DNA of 8,941 nt from Anaerobacillus sp. (lineage in GTDB: Bacteria > Bacillota > Bacilli > Bacillales > Anaerobacillaceae): contig SKSA01000085.1 of assembly GCA_007118195.1 (NCBI GenBank), forward strand, positions 1-8,941. Reading direction: 5' to 3'. The position numbers and the translations under genes were made by a program. The notes beneath the pieces are model-generated. The model worked only from the letters and a program-made list of their open reading frames with translations. It had not been told where the DNA came from and made no database searches. Position 1 is the stretch's first letter; each line of letters begins with the position of its first letter. Shown here in pieces: positions 1-5,749 of this stretch.

Positions 1-655
1 CAAAATTAAACTTTGCATCTAATGCCATAACACGCCCGTCACCAGTTGTAACAAGAGGGTTAATTTCAGCAATTGAGCAATCTTTGTCAACAAAAACAGT
101 ATAAAGTCCCATCATGAACTTTACAGCTTGTCCAACTAGTTCTTTAGGAATGTTTATATTAAAAGCTAACCTTCTCGCTTGGAACCCTTGTAAGCCTACA
201 ACCGGATCCACAACTTCTTTAAAAATCTTTTCAGGCGTTTTTTCTGCTACTTCTTCAATTTCTGTACCGCCTTCTTCAGAAGCCATCATCACAATTCTTG
301 AAGTGGCTCGATCTAAAACTAGACCTATGTAATATTCTTTTTTAATATCACAACCTTCTTCAATAAGTAAGCGCTTAACTTCTTTACCTTCAGGGCCTGT
401 TTGGTGTGTCACTAACGTTTTCCCTAAAATTTCGCTAGCATATGTACGGACCTCTTCAAGATTTTTTGCTACTTTAACCCCACCTGCTTTCCCTCTTCCA
501 CCTGCATGGATTTGGGCTTTTACTACATTTACACTTGAACCTAGTTCTTTCGCTGCCTCAACAGCCTCATCAACTGTAAATGCAACTTTCCCGTTCGGTA
601 CGCTCACACCGTACTTTCTCAGGATCTCTTTACCTTGATACTCGTGGATATTCAT
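1..655 (-). CDS. sucC: Succinyl-CoA synthetase (ADP-forming) beta subunit, 5' part only
   Basis: The enzyme interconverts succinyl-CoA plus ADP and phosphate with succinate, CoA and ATP in the TCA cycle; the beta subunit carries the ATP-grasp nucleotide-binding domain. I translated the minus strand from 655: it opens [17 protein letters not shown] and stays open for 218 codons to the window edge, about the first 55% of the usual 385-390 residues. Visible motifs are the ATP-grasp stretch [12 protein letters not shown] at residues 47-58 and the metal-binding INPL...ALD segment, with Asn199 and Asp213 at the same numbers as in the E. coli enzyme. The start is supported by AGGAGG at 663-668, 7 bases upstream. 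In Bacillus, sucC follows ylqH and precedes sucD; here a small gene and a terminator separate it from ylqH, so it probably has its own promoter, which I could not place. No frameshift is seen. Confidence 0.97.
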   Translation of the reverse strand, partial: MNIHEYQGKEILRKYGVSVPNGKVAFTVDEAVEAAKELGSSVNVVKAQIHAGGRGKAGGVKVAKNLEEVRTYASEILGKTLVTHQTGPEGKEVKRLLIEEGCDIKKEYYIGLVLDRATSRIVMMASEEGGTEIEEVAEKTPEKIFKEVVDPVVGLQGFQARRLAFNINIPKELVGQAVKFMMGLYTVFVDKDCSIAEINPLVTTGDGRVMALDAKFNF

Positions 656-800
656 CGTCCATCCTCCTATCAATTGCATTTCTTAGTAAATTACTTTTAC
701 CCTATTGACCAACCGCTCAGTTTGTGAACTTTTGGTAATAAAGCAGTTGAATAATCTAAAAATTCTTGAAAGTCTGTTTTTAAATTACTCACAACTACTA

Positions 801-815
801 ATATACGACGTATAT
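801..815. promoter_or_regulatory. Operator-like 15-bp perfect palindrome upstream of sucC
   Basis: The sequence ATATACG-A-CGTATAT is a perfect 7-1-7 inverted repeat about 145 bases before the sucC start codon. A one-base centre cannot form an RNA hairpin loop, so if it matters it is more likely a DNA site for a dimeric repressor or activator. It lies between the terminator at 891-919 and sucC, in a gene-free stretch (669-964) that otherwise holds only AT-rich sequence and a T-run/A-run at about 829-845. No protein is identified as the binder. AT-rich palindromes also arise by chance. Confidence 0.3.
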
Positions 816-890
816 ATTTAAAAATCCTCTTTTTTTTTAAAAAAAGTTACGATTATTTTCAAAAATAAGTATTGAAATTTAAATTCATAT

Positions 891-919
891 AAAAAAGCAG
901 GGATTCTCCTGCTTTTTTT
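891..919. terminator. Bidirectional intrinsic terminator between the DUF3905-like gene and sucC
   Basis: The stem GCAGG/CCTGC (897-901 with 908-912) has a 6-base loop and is flanked by six A on one side and seven T on the other, giving a stem of up to 11 bp with a T tail in either direction. On the minus strand it lies about 45 bases after the stop codon at 965, so it would end the small gene upstream and isolate sucC. Confidence 0.85.
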
Positions 920-964
920 GAAAAGATCATTACATTGGAATTGTCGTGAGTTTTTACAGGTACA

Positions 965-1222
965 TTATTCATTCTTTGGCGTATCTCTTTTTATATTCCC
1001 ATAACTGACATTAATCGTAGGGTGCATAAACATATGATATGGATGCTCTTTTTTAGAACTTATTTCTTCACAATTTCCATCATTAAAAAAATCTAACTGT
1101 TCTAATGGAGAGTTTTCTTCCTCTGCCCAATGATCACCATACATAATCGCAGGGTCTGTATCAACACTCCAATTATCGAGAGGAGTCTTTGGATTCGGAT
1201 CGAAGTTTCTTTTCTTTTTCAT
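965..1222 (-). CDS. Small DUF3905-like protein of unknown function
   Basis: An 85-residue protein starting MKKKRNFDPNPKTPLDNW. It contains the stretch WSVDTDPAIMYGDHW (about residues 18-32), which I recognise as characteristic of the DUF3905 family of small Bacillaceae proteins; the function is unknown. The remainder is acidic, then rich in His, Met and Pro (HPYHMFMHP), with no membrane segment or signal peptide, so it is probably cytosolic. I chose the ATG at 1222 because AGGGTGG lies at 1231-1237, 8 bases upstream. The reading frame, however, continues without a stop to a second ATG at 1372 that also has a good ribosome binding site; see the separate entry. It stands alone between ylqH and sucC and is closed by the terminator at 891-919. 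I am confident that the stop and frame are coding and less sure of the start. Confidence 0.75.
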   Translation of the reverse strand: MKKKRNFDPNPKTPLDNWSVDTDPAIMYGDHWAEEENSPLEQLDFFNDGNCEEISSKKEHPYHMFMHPTINVSYGNIKRDTPKNE

Positions 1223-1372
1223 CACGATCACCACCCTTTTTAAGATTTTTTTCTTTCCGATGAATGTGCTCAACTCCCTATCAACCGTAGGGCGATGGAC
1301 ACCAAATTCTTCAGCTATTTCTTCACGAGAAAAATGATGTTGTAAATAATGCTGTAAATGATTCATCTCCAT
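1223..1372 (-). CDS. In-frame N-terminal helix-turn-helix extension, or separate mini-gene, ahead of the DUF3905-like protein
   Basis: Fifty codons run in frame into the DUF3905-like gene. Residues 14-36 (FSREEIAEEFGVHRPTVDREL) read as a helix-turn-helix: a helix, the turn-like EEFGVHR, then a TVDREL recognition helix. The ATG at 1372 is backed by AGAGGTG at 1380-1386 with 7-base spacing, so translation from here looks intended; a second in-frame ATG is two codons on. The segment between the HTH and the DUF3905 start contains a run of 7 A (plus-strand T at 1246-1252). With one A fewer, the HTH frame would meet a TAA at 1240-1242 and end after 43 residues, leaving DUF3905 as a separate gene with its own ribosome binding site. 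It may therefore be a 135-residue fusion, two overlapping products from one frame, or a homopolymer error joining two genes. I do not recognise the HTH protein; the size and shape are loosely like the SpoIIID type. Confidence 0.5.
1231..1237 (-). promoter_or_regulatory. Internal ribosome binding site for the DUF3905-like start
   Basis: AGGGTGG on the minus strand stands 8 bases before the ATG at 1222. It decides between an 85-residue protein and the 135-residue longer form whose own site is AGAGGTG at 1380-1386. In the longer reading these bases encode Arg-Val-Val, an unremarkable linker, which favours a real internal initiation site. Confidence 0.6.
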
Positions 1373-1508
1373 AAAAAAACACCTCTTTTCGTAGGATTGC
1401 TGACCTTAGGAAAGTAATATTTCTTGCCATAGATGTTGCTTAACAATCATTTATTACTTATAGGTTTACCCAAAAGGACTATTTTTACGATAAAAGTTGT
1501 TTTTATAT

Positions 1509-1620
1509 AAAATGAATTTCATAACCACAATAAATAAGCCACATCTTACACAACCAGTTGAGAATTTTCTAACAGGATGTTGTAAAATATGGCATAGCAG
1601 AACCATCTAAAATTCATTTT
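1509..1620. repeat. 112-bp imperfect palindrome with 11-bp perfect terminal inverted repeats
   Basis: The ends AAAATGAATTT (1509-1519) and AAATTCATTTT (1610-1620) are exact reverse complements. Inside, further pairs line up in order: GCCACAT at 1538-1544 opposite ATATGGC at 1587-1593 (one wobble on the minus strand), ACAAC at 1550-1554 opposite GTTGT at 1579-1583, and a small central hairpin GTTAGAA/TTCTCAAC on the minus strand. The whole piece can fold as one long interrupted hairpin. It starts 43 bases after the ylqH stop, in a gene-free stretch of 291 bases (1373-1663) with nothing else clear in it. It could be a miniature inverted-repeat element or a long RNA hairpin. I see no target-site duplication and no second copy here. 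Confidence 0.55.
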
Positions 1621-1663
1621 ACTGTTATAGATTAAAGTTATATCTATCATTAGCTAATCTATT

Positions 1664-1939
1664 TCAAGAAGGTATATTTTTATCAATGCGATATATAAAC
1701 GCAAATATTTCAGCAATCACTTCGTATAATTCCTCAGGAATTGTTTCGTTAATTTCAAGTTGACTTAATAGTTGAACGAGGCTAGGGTCTTCTTGTATTG
1801 GTATATTGTGCTTTATGGCTTCTTTTAAGAGTTCATCAGCTACAAAACCTTTCCCTTTAGCTATTACTTTAGGAGCTGTATCCTCGTCATTGTTATACGT
1901 TAGAGCAACAGCTTGTTTTCTTTCCTTTTCTTCCTTCAT
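1664..1939 (-). CDS. ylqH: YlqH: free-standing FlhB/YscU C-terminal-domain protein
   Basis: A 91-residue protein corresponding to the cytoplasmic C-terminal domain of FlhB, the export-gate component of the flagellar type III apparatus. Matching features are AVALTYN, APKVIAKGKGFVADELLKEA (about residues 22-41), HNIPIQEDPSL and the ending IPEELYEVIAEIFAFIYRI. The four-helix membrane domain is absent, and the autocleavage motif NPTH, which in FlhB lies just before the AVAL stretch, is missing: the N-terminus reads MKEEKERKQAVAL. It therefore cannot be the export gate itself or undergo the known self-cleavage switch. Its ATG overlaps the ylqG stop in ATGA (4 bases), so the two are translationally coupled. 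The function of YlqH is not established; a partner role with the FliK-like YlqG is inferred. Confidence 0.9.
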   Translation of the reverse strand: MKEEKERKQAVALTYNNDEDTAPKVIAKGKGFVADELLKEAIKHNIPIQEDPSLVQLLSQLEINETIPEELYEVIAEIFAFIYRIDKNIPS

Positions 1940-3597
1940 ATTCTAATATCCACCCCTTGATAAGATCTATTTGATTGATAAAACTCATTGGAATGGCGAG
2001 ATACATTTCGATTTAGGCTATTTGCAGTTCGAACTGTCGGCTGACCCCATTTAACAGAAGAAAGCTGATAATTAAGATTAAATAACGCATCCTTTAAAAT
2101 AGGTTGTAAAGCAGTTATTAGCTTCACTGGTTTTTCATGCTGATTAATAACATTTAACGATACAATCCGATTTTGAATTTGTACATCAACAATGGTTTCC
2201 TTTAAATAATTAAGGTTAATATAAAATAAAATTCTACAATGGTTCGGATCTAGTTTTCCATCCTCATTTTTTTTGGCTTCCCACTGAATCGTTAAATCTG
2301 TCGTTGTTCCTAATAACTTCAAAGGTACCATTACTGCATAATTAGTAATCGGACTTTCTTGATTACTTAATAGTAATTGCTGACCAGTAATACGATGTAA
2401 AATCGACTCGATTTTTTGAAGAAGAGGACTAGGTAAATCAAGCTTACGAGTTTCAATCAGTAGCGATTTTAATTGTAAACCTAGTTTCTCACTACTACTA
2501 TTTTGTTGTTCAAAAAATTGTGATACATCTCGTTCATATTGATAGCCAACTAATCTTATCATTGAAGTTAATTGCTTAGTTAATGTTGAGTTGTCTTGAC
2601 TATGTGCAAAATCGAAGTCTTTTGAAAAAAGAGCTAACAACTGTTGCAGTTTCTGTCCGCTTTTTTCTCCTGTACCAAAAACCACTTTGTTAAATAAACG
2701 GGTAATATCGTCTTTGTTTATCATTGAAATAATCTCTTCTTTTGACACAGTAGGCCAAATATTTTTAAGCTGTTCTTCACTAGCTAACGTTAACATATCT
2801 TTGATATGGGCTAAAAGCTGTTGCGGTGATGTATTGTTCGGAATAACCCGTAATTTTATTAGTTCGTTTTGTGATTGCCTATGTTTAGTCGAGTGATCAG
2901 TTTCTGATAAAAAAGATTTTAACATCTCTACGACATGGGGCTGGTCTACTTTTATATTGGCTTCTGACCTCATTCTACTAATCATTTCATCTAGTTGCTG
3001 TAAAGCCGGTTGTTTTACTTTCGTTCGTTGCAACAATTCGAAAAGTTCGTCGAGTTGAAGTGATAAACCTTGTCCATCAATAACACTTTGCATTGCCAAA
3101 AAGGTGTTTGTAGTAATCGGTAAATTTCTTTCGATAAGAACTTGTAATGTCGACAGCCCACGTTCATTTACCATCCCTACTTCTTTCAACGTTTGTGCTC
3201 CATTTTTAACATGTTCTCTATAGAAAGGAACCTCTTCTTTTGCTAAGTGATTTACAAGCATTTCATTGATTCTCGTATTATTCAAGCCTAACTGTCGTAA
3301 AGCTTGATCGCTATCCCCACTACTGCTATTACGAAGCTCTCCATTTGCTTCAAGAACTTTTAGAACTGGTATCCCTTCCCCAGGCTGTACTTGAAACCAA
3401 TAGCGGTTACCAGCAGTTAGGGCTGCTTCTAGCTTAGCTGTAAGCGTTAGTCCTCCTAATTGAAGAGACGCTAGTTGTCCTGGGTACAATTTTGTAATCT
3501 TTCCGTTAAATACTTGACCCGGCGTTAAAGAAACCGCTTTTTGATGAATCGGGTCTAAGCCTCTCAATAACGACTGAACGATATTCGTTTGAAACAA
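1936..3597 (-). CDS. ylqG: YlqG: FliK-like large protein of unknown function
   Basis: A protein of about 553 residues. Numbered from the upstream GTG, an N-terminal part (about 20-90) has alternating hydrophobic strands (GQVFNGKITKLYPGQLASL, LTAKLEAAL, YWFQVQPGEGIPVL), suggesting a small beta domain. The middle is Gln/Leu-rich and mostly helical. A C-terminal part (about 423-522) with MVPLKLLGTTTDLTIQW, RILFYINLNYLKETIVDVQI and a final amphipathic stretch resembles the FliK hook-length-control C-terminal domain, followed by a polar, Asn/Ser/Arg-rich tail. There is no signal peptide or membrane span. The start is uncertain: GTG codons at 3609 and 3606 have no Shine-Dalgarno, whereas AGGTGG at 3606-3611 sits 8 bases before an in-frame TTG at 3597, which I chose. 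It follows rnhB by a short gap and overlaps ylqH. The FliK relation is by pattern only. Confidence 0.85.
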   Translation of the reverse strand: MFQTNIVQSLLRGLDPIHQKAVSLTPGQVFNGKITKLYPGQLASLQLGGLTLTAKLEAALTAGNRYWFQVQPGEGIPVLKVLEANGELRNSSSGDSDQALRQLGLNNTRINEMLVNHLAKEEVPFYREHVKNGAQTLKEVGMVNERGLSTLQVLIERNLPITTNTFLAMQSVIDGQGLSLQLDELFELLQRTKVKQPALQQLDEMISRMRSEANIKVDQPHVVEMLKSFLSETDHSTKHRQSQNELIKLRVIPNNTSPQQLLAHIKDMLTLASEEQLKNIWPTVSKEEIISMINKDDITRLFNKVVFGTGEKSGQKLQQLLALFSKDFDFAHSQDNSTLTKQLTSMIRLVGYQYERDVSQFFEQQNSSSEKLGLQLKSLLIETRKLDLPSPLLQKIESILHRITGQQLLLSNQESPITNYAVMVPLKLLGTTTDLTIQWEAKKNEDGKLDPNHCRILFYINLNYLKETIVDVQIQNRIVSLNVINQHEKPVKLITALQPILKDALFNLNYQLSSVKWGQPTVRTANSLNRNVSRHSNEFYQSNRSYQGVDIRI

Positions 3598-3638
3598 ACC
3601 ATTCACCACCTAACATTGCTAATAGAAAAGTGCTCAGA

Positions 3639-4421
3639 TCAAAATAATGTGTTCGTAAAACATCGTTCACGAATTGGCGCAAATGATTTTCGATGTTCAT
3701 CACAAATTCCATATTGATCAATAGCAGCTAAATGTTCTTCGGTGCCATATCCCATATGTTTATCAAAACCGTAATGTGGAAATTGTTCTGCTAACCGCTC
3801 CATATATCGGTCTCGCGTTACCTTTGCAACGATTGAACTTGCAGCAATCGAAATACTTTTACTATCACCTTTAATGATAGAAGTTTGCGCAATAGAAGTT
3901 GGAAGTTGCATCGCATCTATTAACAAATGATCAGGTACAACAGAAAGTTCGGATATAGCCCTTTGCATTGCAACTTTAGTAGATTCATAAATGTTCACTT
4001 GATCTATTTCATTAGCACTTACAACCCCAATACCGAAACTGACAGCTTCACTTGTAATTTTTTGAAAAAAAAGTTCCCTATTTTTCTTTGTTATTTTTTT
4101 TGAATCATTTAACCCTAATAACTTAAATTTTTCTGGTAATATAACAGCAGCGGCTACTACAGGACCTGCTAAAGGTCCTCTTCCAACCTCATCAATCCCA
4201 GCTATTAAAGAGACTTTATCCATACGTAATTGTTGTTCATACTGTAACATCTCTTGAAACTCATTTTCCAATAACTGTTGTTTTTCTCGTTTCTTCTCCC
4301 ATTTAGTAAATGCCTTTTTCACACCTTTTCTTTTATCAGCTTTTATTTCTTCTAACGTCGTTTCACAAATCGTCCAATTTTCTTCTAGAAATTGTTCCAC
4401 TTCTTTAATTGATAGTTTCAC
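3639..4421 (-). CDS. rnhB: Ribonuclease HII
   Basis: This enzyme cleaves RNA in RNA-DNA hybrids and, in the type 2 family, incises at single ribonucleotides misincorporated in DNA, starting ribonucleotide excision repair in the cytoplasm. The 260 residues comprise an N-terminal extension of about 70 mostly charged, helical residues, as in Bacillus RnhB, and then the catalytic domain. Active-site acids are visible: Asp77 and Glu78 in AGIDEVGRG, Asp169 in LLIDA and Asp186 in IIKGDSK, with the family motif AASSIVAKVTRD near 193-204. The start is GTG at 4421 with GGGAG at 4432-4436, 10 bases upstream; no in-frame ATG fits better. It is separated from rbgA by a structured 474-base gap and probably has its own promoter (4457-4485). 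ylqG follows after about 40 bases. Confidence 0.97.
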   Translation of the reverse strand: MKLSIKEVEQFLEENWTICETTLEEIKADKRKGVKKAFTKWEKKREKQQLLENEFQEMLQYEQQLRMDKVSLIAGIDEVGRGPLAGPVVAAAVILPEKFKLLGLNDSKKITKKNRELFFQKITSEAVSFGIGVVSANEIDQVNIYESTKVAMQRAISELSVVPDHLLIDAMQLPTSIAQTSIIKGDSKSISIAASSIVAKVTRDRYMERLAEQFPHYGFDKHMGYGTEEHLAAIDQYGICDEHRKSFAPIRERCFTNTLF

Positions 4422-4456
4422 TTGGTACGCTCTCCCATGACTGAATATTTATTTTT

Positions 4457-4485
4457 AATATACTATAATATCGACAAAATTTCAG
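4457..4485 (-). promoter_or_regulatory. Possible sigma-A-type promoter for rnhB
   Basis: On the minus strand CTGAAA (4480-4485) and TATATT (4457-4462) are separated by exactly 17 bases, about 35 bases before the GTG start. The -35 is weak and the surroundings are very AT-rich, so other registers are possible. A promoter here makes sense because the long structured gap separates rnhB from rbgA. Confidence 0.35.
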
Positions 4486-4519
4486 TTATTGTTTAATTCG
4501 AAAAAAAGTCCGACATAAT

Positions 4520-4577
4520 TTTTTTCATACAAAAACCTCATGGCGGCATGCCTGCCGCCACCACCTAATATGTAAAA
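4520..4577 (-). repeat. Hairpin repeat unit A (downstream copy)
   Basis: The unit runs from TTTTTTCATACAAAA (4520-4534) through a hairpin to TGTAAAA (4571-4577). The hairpin has a perfect 8-bp stem, TGGCGGCA (4541-4548) with TGCCGCCA (4553-4560), and the loop TGCC, strikingly GC-rich for this locus. On the minus strand the outer ends TTTT-A-CAT and ATG-A-AAAA can also pair around one mismatch. Unit B at 4652-4705 shares the flanks but has a different stem. Function unknown. Confidence 0.65.
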
Positions 4578-4655
4578 GAACGAGCAATTTCCTTCTCTTC
4601 GCTGTAAACTTCTAGCGAATTTTAGAGGCTCGTTCAGGAAATCACTCGTTCTTTT
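4574..4655 (-). other. Long stem-loop between the two repeat units, with alternative pairing
   Basis: AAAAGAACGAG (4574-4584) and CTCGTTCTTTT (4645-4655) form a perfect 11-bp outer stem. Inside are ATTTCC/GGAAAT (4587-4592 with 4637-4642) and TTCGCT/AGCGAA (4598-4603 with 4614-4619), making one long branched or interrupted hairpin. A second CTCGTTC at 4629-4635 allows GAACGAGC (4578-4585) to pair instead with GCTCGTTC (4628-4635), perfect over 8 bp, so two folds compete. On the minus strand the outer stem ends in a short T-run, as a weak terminator might. Confidence 0.5.
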
Positions 4656-4705
4656 TTCATACAAAACCTTCATGACGATATTCCGTCACCATCTGCCATG
4701 TAAAA
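4652..4705 (-). repeat. Hairpin repeat unit B (upstream copy)
   Basis: The unit begins TTTTTTCATACAAAACCTTC and ends CATGTAAAA like unit A, but the hairpin is TGACG (4673-4677) with CGTCA (4684-4688) around a 6-base loop. Differences from unit A within the stem occur on both arms and keep complementarity, the pattern expected of selection on structure rather than sequence. It starts 132 bases from unit A. Confidence 0.6.
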
Positions 4706-4707
4706 AT

Positions 4708-4732
4708 GACGGTCGAATTTTAAGCAACCGTC
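4708..4732 (-). other. Stem-loop next to repeat unit B
   Basis: GACGGT (4708-4713) pairs perfectly with ACCGTC (4727-4732) around a 13-base AT-rich loop. On the minus strand it is followed by ATTTTT, so it could act as a weak intrinsic terminator. It occupies the same place relative to unit B as the 4574-4655 stem-loop does to unit A, which supports a two-part repeating arrangement. Confidence 0.45.
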
Positions 4733-4752
4733 TATATATTTACACAAGAAAA

Positions 4753-4861
4753 AAGGCTAACCAAAAATAAAGTGTTGATCCTCAGAAACTAGACTATGTA
4801 GCATACATATACTACTAAAAATAATCTTAAACGAGGCGAGAGACACTTATCGACTAGCCTT
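4753..4861 (-). other. Nested fold of about 110 nt directly downstream of rbgA, ending in a T-run
   Basis: Three nested inverted repeats and a central hairpin line up in order. They are AAGGCTA (4753-4759) with TAGCCTT (4855-4861), AAGTGT (4770-4775) with ACACTT (4843-4848), CCTC (4780-4783) with GAGG (4833-4836), and a 7-bp hairpin at 4798-4815 (GTAG to CTAC ends, one wobble on the minus strand). In the gene direction it starts 34 bases after the rbgA stop, and its last pairing strand runs into TTTTTTC, as in an intrinsic terminator. It may be an unusually long terminator, a structured RNA or a small palindromic mobile element. No known family is recognised. Confidence 0.45.
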
Positions 4862-4895
4862 AAAAATTATATTTAATTTAAGTAATTGAAGTCAA

Positions 4896-5744
4896 CTACG
4901 GTTTTTCTAATGTAATCTTCCCAATTTTACAAGAACGAAATTCGCGAAGAATTAATTCGGCAGCTTTATCATAATCAATATAACCACCACTCATTAGTAA
5001 GCCACGATTTTTGCCGATGGCATCGAAAACCTCTACGATATCTTCATTCAATTCTGTTAACTTAAATCGTTCCATTAATTGCTTCGGATAATGCTCTTTT
5101 AAATATTTAAGTAAGAAGACGGCAACATCTTGAAAATCTAAAATTTCATCTTTTATTGCCCCTGTAGCCGCTAAACGATACCCTACTACTTGGTCTTCAA
5201 ATTTAGGCCAAAGAATTCCTGGGGTATCTAAAAGTTCTAATTCTTTTCCAACCTTAATCCATTGCTGTTGTTTCGTTATTCCAGGTCGATCTCCAGTTTT
5301 TGCAATTTTCTTCTTCGCTAAGCGATTTATTAATGTTGATTTCCCTACATTAGGAATGCCTAAAATTAAAGCACGAATTGCCCTCGGCTTCATACCTTTT
5401 GCTTTTAATTTTTCTAAAAGATCTACCGAAAGCTCTTTAGCAGTAGCGGAAATCTTTTCAGTTCCTTTCCCAGTTTGCGAGTCAATTGCTATTACTTTAA
5501 AGCCCTTTTGTTGAAAATAATGACTCCATTTTTCTGTGACAACCGGATCGGCAAGATCTGCTTTATTAAGAAGAATCAGTCTCGGTTTATGACTGACTAG
5601 TTCATCAATCATAGGATTTCTAGATGAAAGTGGTACTCTCGCATCCACTAGTTCAAATACAACATCAATCTGTTTTAATTTTTCTGTTACTTCACGACGA
5701 GCTTTCGCCATGTGGCCAGGAAACCATTGAATTGTCGGCATCAT
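4896..5744 (-). CDS. rbgA: Ribosome biogenesis GTPase RbgA (YlqF)
   Basis: A circularly permuted GTPase that drives a late step in 50S subunit assembly. The 282 residues match the Bacillus protein in length. The GTPase motifs appear in permuted order: G4 NKAD at residues 60-63, then G1 GIPNVGKST at 129-137, G2-region PGIT at 154-157, and G3 DTPG at 173-176. The N-terminal WFPGHMAKA holds the histidine proposed to be catalytic (His11 here). The C-terminal part (about 200-282) is the helical rRNA-binding domain. Two ATG codons are adjacent (5744 and 5741); AGGTGG at 5746-5751 is only 1 base from the first and 4 from the second, so the second may be the real start, which also gives the usual short N-terminus. 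It follows the lepB stop by 5 bases and is probably co-transcribed with it. Confidence 0.97.
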   Translation of the reverse strand: MMPTIQWFPGHMAKARREVTEKLKQIDVVFELVDARVPLSSRNPMIDELVSHKPRLILLNKADLADPVVTEKWSHYFQQKGFKVIAIDSQTGKGTEKISATAKELSVDLLEKLKAKGMKPRAIRALILGIPNVGKSTLINRLAKKKIAKTGDRPGITKQQQWIKVGKELELLDTPGILWPKFEDQVVGYRLAATGAIKDEILDFQDVAVFLLKYLKEHYPKQLMERFKLTELNEDIVEVFDAIGKNRGLLMSGGYIDYDKAAELILREFRSCKIGKITLEKP

Positions 5745-5749
5745 TCCAC

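Noticed and set aside
114..332. Plus-strand open frame inside sucC
   Set aside because: Antisense to the verified SucC translation.
2687..2896. Plus-strand open frame inside ylqG
   Set aside because: Antisense to a well-supported coding region, short, and without a start context.
3506..3721. Minus-strand frame spanning the rnhB-ylqG junction
   Set aside because: It overlaps both genes in another frame and has no recognisable protein features.
4501..4525. A-run/T-run palindrome as a terminator before rnhB
   Set aside because: The core is only GTC/GAC with almost no loop, too weak to call.
4482..4673. Open frame of 63 codons on the minus strand with an internal repeat (MKVLYEKR and MRFLYEKN)
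   Set aside because: It runs through the hairpin units, has no ribosome binding site, and the repeated peptide merely reflects the repeated DNA.
4520..4705. Possible CRISPR array
   Set aside because: There are only two copies, which are diverged inside the stem; the spacing is filled by another stem-loop; no cas gene is present.
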